Shown here: piece by piece, positions 16,501 to 24,343 of the stretch | Position numbering within the stretch: position 1 is the stretch's first letter | How the letters are laid out: the number at the start of each line of letters is the position of its first letter | Source: Deltaproteobacteria bacterium | GTDB lineage: Bacteria; Myxococcota_A; UBA796; GCA-2862545 | Direction of reading: 5' to 3' | Assembly: GCA_006226595.1 (NCBI GenBank) | Contig: SBGP01000069.1 | Location: forward strand, 62,001-126,000 | DNA: 64,000 nucleotides | The notes under the pieces: generated by a model | Databases searched by the model: none | What the model saw: only the letters and a program-made list of their open reading frames with translations | Told to the model about the DNA's origin: nothing | Translations under genes and position numbers: made by a program

Positions 16501-19330
16501 CGAGGAGCCGGTGAGCTGGGACCGCCCGAAGGCTGGCGTGTTCGAGGTCACCGCGGACAAGGGCCTGTACGAGCCCGGCGACGAGGCGACACTGCTCGTG
16601 CAGAGCCCCTACCAGAGCGCCCGCGCGCTGATCATCGTCGAGACGCCGACGGGCAACCGCTACGAGTGGGTGAACGTGAAGGGCGGAAAGGCCCGGTTCA
16701 AGCTCCCCATCGAGACCGGCTGGGTGCCGCGCCTGCCCGTGCACACCGTGCTGTACCGCGGTCGCAAGGACAACGCGCCGCGCACGGGCAACATGGACCT
16801 CGGCAAGCCGGTGACCGTGGCGAACACGACCTGGCTCAAGGTCGCGCCCGTCGAGAACCAGATCGACGTGCGCGTCGAGCTTCCCGACCAGGCCCTGCCC
16901 GGCGAGGAAGTGCCCGTCACCGTGCGCCTCGCCGACCCACGCGGCAACCCGCTCTCCGGCGAGGTCACCCTGTGGCTGGTCGACCGCGCCGTGCTCGCCC
17001 TCGGCGAGGAGCAGCGCCTCGACCCCCTCCCCGACTTCATCCGCGACCGCCGCAGCCGCCTGCTCGTCCACGACACCCGCAACCTCACGGTCGGGGCGAT
17101 TCCCTACGCGGAGATGCCCGGCGGTGACGGGGCCGAGTCCGAGGACCGCATGGCCGCGGAGAGCGCGCTCGATGCCGCCACCGTGCGACGCAACTTCCAG
17201 CCCGTGCCCTACTACGAGCCGACGCTGAAGGTCGGGGCGAGCGGCAAGGTCACCGTGAACGTGAAGTTGCCCGACAACCTCACCGTGTTCGCAGTGCGCG
17301 CCAAGGCGATCAGCGGGCCCGAGCGCTTCGGCGTGGGCACGGCGGACATCCGCGTGCGCCTGCCGCTCGTCGCGCAGCCCGCCCTGCCCCGCTTCGTGCG
17401 CGCCGGCGACGCCTTCGTCGCCACGGCCATCGGCCGCGTGGTCGAGGGACCCGGCGGGGCCGGAAGTGCGGAGATCCGCGCCGAGGGCCTCGACGTTCAG
17501 GGCGAGCCCACTCGCGCGGTCTCGTGGAGCACGGTCACCGCCGAGCGCATCGGCTTCGACGTGCGCACGCCAACGCCCGCGTACGGGGAAGATGGGCGCA
17601 TGGAGCGAGAGGACGTGGAGATCGCGATGGGCGTGCGCCGCGACGCCGACGGCGCGGCCGATGCCTTCGCGCTGACCTTGCCCCTGCTCCCGGACCGCGA
17701 GCGCAAGGTCGTGCGCGAGAGCCACGAGCTCACCGCCGGAGAGTCGCTGACCATCGAGGCCCTTCCCGAGCCCGCCCGCGACGGCACCGTGCAGCGCCTG
17801 GTCGTGATCTCCGACGAGCCCGCACTCGTGCGCATGGTCGCCGCCGCCGACTTCCTGCGCCTGGCCCCGGTGGGCTCCGCCGAGCAGCGCATCTCCCGCG
17901 CTCGCGCCTACCTGGCCCTCTCCCGAGCCCGGACCGATGCCGCCCTGCGCGCGTCCCAGGAAGAGCTGGACGCGGTGGTCCGCGACACCCTGGCCTTCCT
18001 GCCCGAGGTCGTCGACGGCGGAAACCGCATCAGCCAGTGGCCCGGCTACTCGGGCTCCGTCGCCCTCACCGCATGGAGCGTGCACTTCCTGATCGAGGCG
18101 CGCGAGGCGGGCTACGCCATCGACGAGGCCCTGCTCTCGCAACTGGCGGGCACGCTGCGGGCGGCCCTGCGCAGCGACTACAGCCACTTCATCGACGGCG
18201 AGAAGTGGATGGAGCGCACGCTGGCGCTCGAGGCGCTCACCGCGACCGGCACCGTCGAGGATGCCTACCTCAGCGAGCTGGCTCGCAACGCGCGCTACCT
18301 CGACCACGAGGCCCTCGCGAGCATCGCGCTCGCCGCGCACCGCGCCGGTCGCAGCGGCCAGGCGGTGGCGACCTCGATGGGCAAGGAGCTCGAGAGCGGC
18401 ATCATCACGCGGCTGTACGAGGGGCGCGAGGTGTACGGCGGACTCACGCAGCGCCTGGACTACCGCAGCCCGCTGATCCTGCCCTCCGAGACCCGCACCC
18501 TCGCGAAGATGGCCCGCGCCATCGGCCGTACCGACGCGGACAGCAAGCGACTCGACCTCGTCATCGACGCGCTGGTCACGCTCGGCCGCGAAGACGGCTG
18601 GGGAAACACCCACGCAAACGCCGCGGCGCTGTTTGCCCTCGCCGAGCGCATCGAGCGCGCCGACGGCCCGGGCGGCTCGGTCGAGATCACGAGCGAGGGC
18701 GACAAGCGCAGCGCGTCGCTGTCCAAGGACGAGCCCGTGCTCGTGCGCAGCTTCACGAGTACCGAGTCCATCGACATCCGCGCGAAGAGCGGCGGGCCGC
18801 TGCTCGTGCTCGTCACCTCGCGCTACGTGCCGGCGGCCCCGGGCGCGGAGGCCGCACCGGAAGCGAGCGGGTTCGTGGTCCACCGCGAGGCGCGTCCGCT
18901 CACCGCACAGGGCACCCTCGGCGATCTCGTCGACCTCGGCGACGGGGGCGTCAAGATCGGGCTGAGCACGGGCGGCATCGTCGAAGAGCACGTGCAGATC
19001 GTCGTCCCCGAGAAGCGACACTACGTCGCGGTCGAGGTGCCCTTCGCCGCGGGCGTGGAGCTGCTCAACCCGGCACTCGCCACCGCCCCGCCCGAGGCGA
19101 GGCCGTCCAAGGGAGACACCGCGCGTCCGGCCTACACCGCGCGCCTCGACGACCGGGTCGTTTACTTCTTCGAGACCCTCGACAAGGGCACCTGGGACTT
19201 CTACGTGCGCACCCGGGCCACCGCCGAGGGCAGCTTCTCGCAGCCGCCGGCGACCGCGCGCATGCTGTACAGCCCGGACATCCGTGGCCAGAGCGCCGGT
19301 GCCCGCATCGACGTGGCGGCGGCCCCGTGA
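13556..19330 (+). CDS. Bacterial alpha-2-macroglobulin-like protein without thioester Cys
   Basis: A 1924-residue periplasmic protein with an N-terminal hydrophobic signal (PRLLLVPLLLLAVVAGATGG). Alpha-2-macroglobulins are large traps that entangle proteases. Landmarks in order: N-terminal MG domains; the MG segment FPERPIYRPGETVYLKAFL near residue 640; the A2M segment VTVNVKLPDNLTVFAVRAKA near 1230; and an alpha-helical thioester-type domain from ~1420 (TSGSVALTAWSVHFL-like helices, GWGNTHANAAALFAL at ~1680). The thioester motif, normally CxEQ, reads GSAEQRISRARAYLAL with Ser1441 (codon TCC) in place of Cys. This form resembles the thioester-less bacterial subtype (YfaS-like) rather than the covalent one. 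Coupled by 4-base overlaps to the genes on both sides, including pbpC, the classical partner, which would repair wall breaches that let proteases in. Confidence 0.92.
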   Translation: MTRRPLPRLLLVPLLLLAVVAGATGGNELLDAMLSRPAAARGIVVVPDRFVRAWDPITVFFPSNTGKPGPEDTPERFVRMAPDQPGAWTWLDAQTLQFRPAEPWPPLQTVTVSTDGEIAELATLMSPPSASEPRNGASNLDRVESIGLTFPHPVPVEALARMITLDVTELSGQGVVTLDADDFEIKAMDRPSADAPARYALTLDRAIELGKRVTLRFGLALGDKGDAVSTLSFSTAEPFRATAVGCPSRTWPVTAEGTRYSADQPLSCRGKAELLVQFSASPGELDPVQARNLVRLDPAVPGLDIVKQGAGLAIRGEFDRDTLYEVTLTPALIEDHRGRALDIRGESTLYVRFEPQSAYLSWSQAGIVEAKGPKRIGLQGRGHGRVDLRIVPVEADNRNFWPLHTPIALDEEQRPAGPGEEPEPWTSPENAGRHDVSARIATLPITGWSRIVDLPLDPDGNAASFGLDVESALTELSGKQKPGHYLVGVRTLDGSTSRAWHRIQVTDLALSTIESADRTRFVVTSLSTAAPVSGATVYLEGSRRKHGETTREWAVLSTHVTGPDGTVDYTAPGSNDASWRLLRIRVVKGDDQLVLDPSQPPEHFADNLWRSSGEGWMQWMYGGLSHRGESSELLGHAFPERPIYRPGETVYLKAFLRERFQGHLKPLGGEATVVVRAPNGKETRIQTTLSAMGAVDATFVPEEDGPTGHYSVQVFRKGGGNAWTNFLVEAYRLPTFEVDLHGDGTVPLDKPFDVRMTATYYAGGRVAERPVRWRVTQYPYAWNPDPIEGFVYSTDSRFASQSRFRASPDVVRSVLTDAAGESVIDLDPSLEPTAQPRTYVVEATVTGADDQTVTSTTRVHAVPAFALGLKAPRVVEKAKRFSAEVVAVGPDGKPIADQELTVRLVQRQWHSHLQASDFTEGSARYVTDVVDETLETRTLTSGAAPESLSFDVPAAGVYLVEVEAQDALGRGQLVTVDLFVAGEEPVSWDRPKAGVFEVTADKGLYEPGDEATLLVQSPYQSARALIIVETPTGNRYEWVNVKGGKARFKLPIETGWVPRLPVHTVLYRGRKDNAPRTGNMDLGKPVTVANTTWLKVAPVENQIDVRVELPDQALPGEEVPVTVRLADPRGNPLSGEVTLWLVDRAVLALGEEQRLDPLPDFIRDRRSRLLVHDTRNLTVGAIPYAEMPGGDGAESEDRMAAESALDAATVRRNFQPVPYYEPTLKVGASGKVTVNVKLPDNLTVFAVRAKAISGPERFGVGTADIRVRLPLVAQPALPRFVRAGDAFVATAIGRVVEGPGGAGSAEIRAEGLDVQGEPTRAVSWSTVTAERIGFDVRTPTPAYGEDGRMEREDVEIAMGVRRDADGAADAFALTLPLLPDRERKVVRESHELTAGESLTIEALPEPARDGTVQRLVVISDEPALVRMVAAADFLRLAPVGSAEQRISRARAYLALSRARTDAALRASQEELDAVVRDTLAFLPEVVDGGNRISQWPGYSGSVALTAWSVHFLIEAREAGYAIDEALLSQLAGTLRAALRSDYSHFIDGEKWMERTLALEALTATGTVEDAYLSELARNARYLDHEALASIALAAHRAGRSGQAVATSMGKELESGIITRLYEGREVYGGLTQRLDYRSPLILPSETRTLAKMARAIGRTDADSKRLDLVIDALVTLGREDGWGNTHANAAALFALAERIERADGPGGSVEITSEGDKRSASLSKDEPVLVRSFTSTESIDIRAKSGGPLLVLVTSRYVPAAPGAEAAPEASGFVVHREARPLTAQGTLGDLVDLGDGGVKIGLSTGGIVEEHVQIVVPEKRHYVAVEVPFAAGVELLNPALATAPPEARPSKGDTARPAYTARLDDRVVYFFETLDKGTWDFYVRTRATAEGSFSQPPATARMLYSPDIRGQSAGARIDVAAAP

Positions 19331-21660
19331 TCCGCCGGGCGCTTGGACTCGCGAGCCTCGCGGGGAGCCTGGTGCTCCTCGGGCTGCTCGCGCGCGCGTG
19401 GAGCCTCTCCGCGCTGACCGAGCCCGTGCCCACCCTGCTGCTCCTCGATCGGCACGGGGCCTTCCTCGGCGAGGTCGGGACCGGCGAGTCCGAGCCGGTG
19501 GGCTTCTGGCCCGCCACCGACGCCCACGGCGCCCTGCCCGAGCGGGTGGTCGCCGCGACGCTGGCCATCGAGGACCGGCGCTTCGGAGAGCACCCCGGGG
19601 TCGATCCGGTCGCCGTCGCCCGCGCGGTCGGCCAGAACCTCGGCTCCGGCGAGCGCGTGTCCGGGGCCTCCACCATTGCCATGCAGCTTGCGCGGCTGCA
19701 GGATCCGGGTCCGCGCACCTGGCCGAAGAAGCTCGTCGAGGCGACGACCGCTCTCGTGCTCGTCGACCGCCACGGCGACGAGGCCGTGCTCGCGCAGTAC
19801 CTCAAGCTCGCGCCCTACGGAAACAACCTCCACGGCGTGGCCTACGCGGCCCGACGCTACTTCGACAAACCCCTGGACGACCTGTCGTGGGCGGAGAGCG
19901 CGTACCTGGCTGCCCTGCCGCAGGCACCGGGGCTCATGAACCCGTACGACCGCGACGGTCGCGACCGCGGTGTGGCACGCGCCCGCCGCATCCTCGACCT
20001 GCTCGCCGCCGACGGTCAGCTGGCTGCCGAGGACCGCGCCCGCGCCGACGTCGAGCTCGATGCGCTCGTGTTCCACCACCGTCCCGAGCGCCCCGCCTCG
20101 ACACTACACGCGGTGATGCGCCTCGAGGAGCGACTGCGGTCCGCCGACGAGCGTCACCGCTACGCCCAGGACCCGCGCGTCTTCACCACCCTCGACCTGC
20201 AGCTGCAGACCGAACTCCAGGCCCGGCTGCGGGAACAGATCCGCGCGTGGGAGGCCCGAGGTGCCGGCAACGCGGCGCTCATGGTGGTCGAGCTCGACAC
20301 CGGAGCCGTGCGCGCGGCGGTGGGCTCCACCGACTACTTCGACGAGCGCTTCTCGGGCTCGATGGACTTCACCCGTACGCCGCGCAGCCCGGGCTCGACC
20401 CTCAAGCCCTTCCTTTACGCGGAGGCGCTGGAGCGCGGTCTCATCGACCCGGTGCGGCCGATCGACGATCTGCAGCGAGGCCCGGACGGCATCGGCAACG
20501 CCGACAGCGACTTCCTCGGCCCGCTGCTCCCGCGCCAGGCGCTCGCGAACTCGCGGAACGTGCCGGCGGTCGAGATCCTGCGCCGCATCGGCCTCGATCA
20601 GGGCTACGGCCTGTACCGCGACCTGGGCCTGCACGAGGGCGAGCACGACGGCGCCCACTACGGCTTCTCGCTCGCGCTCGGCGGTATGCCGACGACGCTG
20701 ACCCAGCTCGTCCAGGCGAGCACCGGACTCGCCACCGACGGCGTTGCTCGGCGCCTGGTGTGGACCGACCGCGAGCCCCACGAGGTCGTCGGCAAGCGCT
20801 TCGACGAGGCCACCGCCCGCCGCGTGAGCAGCTGGCTCTCCGACCCGATGGCCCGCCTGCCGACCTTCCCGCGCATGGGACACAGCGAGCTGCCATTCCC
20901 CGCGGCGATCAAGACCGGCACCTCTCCGGACTTCCGCGATGCGTGGGCCATCGCGTGGACCGAGGAATACGCCGTCGGCGTGTGGGTCGGACACCCGGAC
21001 TGGCGCCCGATGCAGCAGCTCTCTGGCTACCGGGCTGGGGCGAGCCTCGTGCACGACGTGCTGCGCACGCTGCATCCCGTCGAGTCCGAGGGCCTCTCCG
21101 ACGTGGGGCGGCTCGGACCCGAGGGCGAGCGGCTGGTCCGCGTGTGTCCCCTCTCCGGCGGCAGGGCGACCGCCGCCTGCCCGGGACAGACGCAGGAGTG
21201 GCAGCCGGTCGAGCCAGAGCCATGCCCCTGGCACGTGCTCGCTGACGTGGACGTGCGCACGGGCGGCCTGGCCACCGAGTCAACGCCCCCCGGGGCGCGC
21301 CGTACGCGTGGACTCGCCGACCTCCCCGCGCGCTACGCGGCGTGGGCCGAGCGCGAGGGCGTCGAGACACTGCCCCGCGCCTGGGTCGACGACACGCCGC
21401 AGGTCGAGGTCCTGAGCCCCCGAGACGGCGACCACCTGCTCCGCGATCCAGAGGCGCCGGACGGCGCGGGCACCGTGCTGCTCGCCGCCGCCGTGGACCC
21501 GCCCGGAAGCCAGGTCGTGTGGTACGTCGACGGCGAGCCGTGGAAGGTCGTCGACGCCCCGTACACGGCCCGCTGGCCCCTCGAGCCCGGCGAGCACGTA
21601 CTCGAGGCGCGGCTGCCCTTCGACGCCCGCGGCGCGAAGGTACGCATCACCGCGCGCTGA
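19327..21660 (+). CDS. pbpC: Penicillin-binding protein 1C
   Basis: A complete 777-residue bifunctional peptidoglycan synthase. The GTG start at 19327 overlaps the macroglobulin stop (GTGA). Residues ~8-28 are the signal anchor. The GT51 glycosyltransferase has IEDRRFGEHPGVD (catalytic Glu82) and ASTIAMQLARL (~114-123). The transpeptidase has STLK with Ser357, SRN at 409-411 and KTG at 529-531. The ~100 C-terminal residues are a BiPBP_C-like beta domain (VEVLSPRDGDHLL to the end). It polymerises glycan and cross-links peptide at the inner-membrane surface. Pairing with an alpha-2-macroglobulin is the well-known bacterial arrangement. The convergent membrane-protein gene begins directly after the stop. 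Confidence 0.95.
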   Translation: MIRRALGLASLAGSLVLLGLLARAWSLSALTEPVPTLLLLDRHGAFLGEVGTGESEPVGFWPATDAHGALPERVVAATLAIEDRRFGEHPGVDPVAVARAVGQNLGSGERVSGASTIAMQLARLQDPGPRTWPKKLVEATTALVLVDRHGDEAVLAQYLKLAPYGNNLHGVAYAARRYFDKPLDDLSWAESAYLAALPQAPGLMNPYDRDGRDRGVARARRILDLLAADGQLAAEDRARADVELDALVFHHRPERPASTLHAVMRLEERLRSADERHRYAQDPRVFTTLDLQLQTELQARLREQIRAWEARGAGNAALMVVELDTGAVRAAVGSTDYFDERFSGSMDFTRTPRSPGSTLKPFLYAEALERGLIDPVRPIDDLQRGPDGIGNADSDFLGPLLPRQALANSRNVPAVEILRRIGLDQGYGLYRDLGLHEGEHDGAHYGFSLALGGMPTTLTQLVQASTGLATDGVARRLVWTDREPHEVVGKRFDEATARRVSSWLSDPMARLPTFPRMGHSELPFPAAIKTGTSPDFRDAWAIAWTEEYAVGVWVGHPDWRPMQQLSGYRAGASLVHDVLRTLHPVESEGLSDVGRLGPEGERLVRVCPLSGGRATAACPGQTQEWQPVEPEPCPWHVLADVDVRTGGLATESTPPGARRTRGLADLPARYAAWAEREGVETLPRAWVDDTPQVEVLSPRDGDHLLRDPEAPDGAGTVLLAAAVDPPGSQVVWYVDGEPWKVVDAPYTARWPLEPGEHVLEARLPFDARGAKVRITAR

Positions 21661-22734
21661 TCACCAGGTGCCGCTGAGCAACCGCACGTCGGCGCCCGCG
21701 AGTCCGTCGCGGTCGATGCGCGGCGACACCGTGGGCATGTGCACGACCACGCTGCTACGGTCGCCCTCGAGCCGCGCGAGGGTCGCGCCGTCGTAGTCCC
21801 GAGTCAGGTAGGTGCCCAGGCCCAGGCCGACCGCGGACAGGCCACCGACCACCGAGAAGCCAACCTGCGGCGACACCTCGGAGCCCAACGCGAACAGCGC
21901 GAGGCCGAGACCGCCGGTCAGCGCGCCGGCGTAGCCCGAGAGGTTGATCAGGTTCATGCGGCGGCGGCTGATGTCCACCTGGAACGCGGTGACGCCCATG
22001 GCGAGCATGCCGATGCCGGCACCCGCGGCGATGTTCGGCACCGCGCGCCCCTGGGTCAGCAGCAGGGTCAGCGCTCCATAGCCCGCACCCCAGGACAGGC
22101 CGCTGCGCACCATGCTCGCGTCGCCGGAGTTCGGCGGCAGCACGATGGCGCCGACGGCACCGCCGACCATGCCGGTCGCGAAGCCGCCAGCGAGGATGAG
22201 CAGGTTGTCGCGCGGCTCGGAGGGACGCAGGACCTCGAGGGCCACGGCCGCACCGAGGGTTCCCGCGAGCTCGCCCGTGTACACAGTCATCGCCTGTCCT
22301 TCGGTGATGCCGTAGCGGCTGCCGATCAGCAGCGGAGCACCGATGCCGACCCCGAGACCAAGTAGACCTCCGGTGAGCGGGGCCGCCGCGCTGCCGGGGC
22401 TCACCGCACCGCCGAGGGTGCCGAAGAACACGGGCCCGAGCAGCGCCTGGGACACCACGAGCTCGACGGTCCCGTCCTCCTGGGAGCCGGACACGCCGTC
22501 GGCGCAGACCTTGGCGACCATCGACGTGGTCTGGCGGAGATCCGCTGCCTTGCCGGCGTACTCGGTGGTCGCGAAGCTCGACTCCACCTCGCGGAGCACC
22601 TCGCAGGCTTCGCCGTACTGGCGGGCGTCCACGAGGTCGAGGGCTACCCGGTAGCGGGCCGCCGCCTCGGCGGTCTGTTCGTCGAGTGCAGCGGGGTCGT
22701 GCGCCATCGCGAGCGCCGTGAGCAATACCAGCAT
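21661..22734 (-). CDS. Polytopic membrane protein with N-terminal exported helical region
   Basis: A 357-residue protein. ATG 22734 was chosen because GGAGGAACC precedes it; an earlier in-frame start at 22782 lacks a site. The N terminus looks like a cleavable signal (MLVLLTALAMAHD). About 75 helical, charged residues follow (RYRVALDLVDARQYGEACEVL resembles a TPR helix pair). The rest is Gly/Ala-rich with roughly eight hydrophobic segments in regular alternation, as in small repeated transmembrane hairpins. The C-terminal ~45 residues are polar. No family recognised. It is convergent with pbpC and divergent from the HMG-CoA synthase gene. Confidence 0.7.
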   Translation of the reverse strand: MLVLLTALAMAHDPAALDEQTAEAAARYRVALDLVDARQYGEACEVLREVESSFATTEYAGKAADLRQTTSMVAKVCADGVSGSQEDGTVELVVSQALLGPVFFGTLGGAVSPGSAAAPLTGGLLGLGVGIGAPLLIGSRYGITEGQAMTVYTGELAGTLGAAVALEVLRPSEPRDNLLILAGGFATGMVGGAVGAIVLPPNSGDASMVRSGLSWGAGYGALTLLLTQGRAVPNIAAGAGIGMLAMGVTAFQVDISRRRMNLINLSGYAGALTGGLGLALFALGSEVSPQVGFSVVGGLSAVGLGLGTYLTRDYDGATLARLEGDRSSVVVHMPTVSPRIDRDGLAGADVRLLSGTW

Positions 22735-22837
22735 GGTTCCTCCAGGGCCCCCCTTTTGCCGTGGTGGCGAGCCGTCCGCCACTATCGGTCACTGCGTGTC
22801 ACCACGGTATCCACGAGTTCTGCACACGAGTACACTA

Positions 22838-22855
22838 TGAATGAACCATCATTCA
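22838..22855. promoter_or_regulatory. FadR/TetR-like palindrome before HMG-CoA synthase gene
   Basis: Perfect inverted repeat TGAATGA-ACCA-TCATTCA located 27 bases before the chosen GTG start of the HMG-CoA synthase gene. Its arms are identical to those of the Bacillus FadR (TetR-family, acyl-CoA responsive) consensus, TGAATGA-N4-TCATTCA. It is A+T-rich against the local background. Likely an operator for an acyl-CoA-sensing TetR repressor encoded elsewhere. Confidence 0.65.
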
Positions 22856-22881
22856 CGACATCCCCTCCCGGGAGGAAGCCA

Positions 22882-24333
22882 GTGACCGTGGGCATCGACG
22901 ACATCGCGCTGCACATTCCCCGTCTGTACCTGGACATCGAGGACTTTGCCGAGCTTCGCCGACTTCCGGCTGCCAAGCTCCAGCGGGGGCTCGGGCTGCA
23001 GGCGATGTCCCTCCCCGACGTCCACGAGGACCCGGCGACCATGGGCGCGAACGCCGCGGCCCGACTCATCGAACGCAGCGGACTGGATCCGCGCCGCATC
23101 GGGCGGATCTACCTCGGCACCGAGAGCGCGCTGGACGGTGCCAAGCCGACGGCGACGTACATCCTCGAGATGCTCACCGAGCGCTTCGCCCCGGCCTGGG
23201 GCGAGGACTGCTTCCTGCACTGCGACGTGGTCGACCTCACCTTCGCCTGCATCGGAGCGGTCGATGCGCTGCACAACACCCTCGACTGGGTGCGCGGCGG
23301 CGAGGATCGCATCGGTATCGCGGTGTTCGCGGACCACGCTCGCTATGAGCGCCACTCCCCCGGCGAGTACACCCAGGGGGCTGGCGGCGGCGCCCTGCTC
23401 GTCAAGCACGACCCGCGACTGCTCGTCATCGACGACGCGTGGGGCGTGTGCACGACCCCGGTCCACGACTTCTTCAAGCCCCGCCGGCGCATGCCCGCCC
23501 GCGAGCTGTTCGAGCAGGTCCTCGACCTCGCTCGGCAGGCCGGCGCCGAGCTGCCGCACGACCTCGCCGCGCGCATGGAGGCGGCCCTGCCCGACTCGCC
23601 GCTCGCCGAGTCCCTGTTCCACGAGGACGCGGGCGCGCTGACGCTGCACCGCGACAGCCCGACCTTCGACGGCCCGTTCTCGAACGAGTGCTACGTGCGT
23701 GCCCTGTCGAATGCGCTCGCGAACTTCCGCGCCCAGCTGGACGAGACCCGGCGCGGCACACCGCTCACCGAGCAGTGGGCGCGCATCGCCGTGCACCTGC
23801 CCTACGCACGACAGGGCCACCGCATGTTCCCTGAGCTGTGGGCCGAGGAGCGACGCGAGGACCCGGCCTTCGCCGAGCTGTTCGCCTCGCTTCCCGAGGA
23901 CGACTGGCGGCGCGCGGTCGCCAAGACCGACGACTACCTGGCCTTCGCCGAGACCCGCCTCGACCGCGGCCTGCTCGCGTCGAGCCAGGTGGGCAACCAG
24001 TACACGGGCTCCGTGTTCCTGGCGCTGTTGTCGACCCTCGCCGCCGATCTGGCCGAAGGCAACGAGCTGAGCGGTGAGCGCATCGGCTTGTGCGCGTACG
24101 GCAGCGGCGCGAAGGCCAAGGTCTTCGAAGCGGTGGTCCAGGAGGGTTGGCGCGACGTGCTCGCCGCCGAGGACCTGTTCCCGCGCCTGGCGGAGCGCGT
24201 TCGCGTGAGCGCCGATCGCTACGAGCAGCTGCACCGCGGCAGCCTCGACGCGAGCGTGCGGGAGCCCGCCGGCGAGTTCGTGCTCGATGCGGTCGGCGAG
24301 GACGGCGCGCGGCGCTACCGCTGGGTGGCGTGA
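22882..24333 (+). CDS. mvaS: Hydroxymethylglutaryl-CoA synthase
   Basis: A 483-residue enzyme condensing acetyl-CoA and acetoacetyl-CoA to HMG-CoA. The GTG start at 22882 follows GGGAGGAAGCCA and gives VTVGIDDIALHIPRLYLD, the standard family N terminus. An in-frame ATG at 22837 lies at the edge of the operator and has no ribosome site. Catalytic residues are in place: Glu81 in LGTESALDGAKP, Cys123 in DLTFACIGAVDAL, and His195 in PVHDFFKP. The central part contains an insertion with a long helical segment (ELFEQVLDLARQAGAEL). In myxobacteria MvaS also serves the alternative isovaleryl-CoA route controlled by a TetR regulator; whether that holds here is unknown. No other mevalonate gene is nearby. 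Confidence 0.92.
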   Translation: MTVGIDDIALHIPRLYLDIEDFAELRRLPAAKLQRGLGLQAMSLPDVHEDPATMGANAAARLIERSGLDPRRIGRIYLGTESALDGAKPTATYILEMLTERFAPAWGEDCFLHCDVVDLTFACIGAVDALHNTLDWVRGGEDRIGIAVFADHARYERHSPGEYTQGAGGGALLVKHDPRLLVIDDAWGVCTTPVHDFFKPRRRMPARELFEQVLDLARQAGAELPHDLAARMEAALPDSPLAESLFHEDAGALTLHRDSPTFDGPFSNECYVRALSNALANFRAQLDETRRGTPLTEQWARIAVHLPYARQGHRMFPELWAEERREDPAFAELFASLPEDDWRRAVAKTDDYLAFAETRLDRGLLASSQVGNQYTGSVFLALLSTLAADLAEGNELSGERIGLCAYGSGAKAKVFEAVVQEGWRDVLAAEDLFPRLAERVRVSADRYEQLHRGSLDASVREPAGEFVLDAVGEDGARRYRWVA

Positions 24334-24343
24334 GCCCCCGCGG

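Noticed and set aside
13529-19021. Minus-strand open frame of ~1830 codons opposite the macroglobulin gene
   Set aside because: High G+C third positions make long antisense frames. Its translation is low complexity (rich in Arg, Gly, Ala, His) with no domain, while the plus strand encodes a clear macroglobulin.
22837-22881. ATG at 22837 as start of HMG-CoA synthase
   Set aside because: It lies immediately in front of the palindromic operator with no ribosome site, and the N terminus from the GTG at 22882 matches the family and has GGGAGG upstream.
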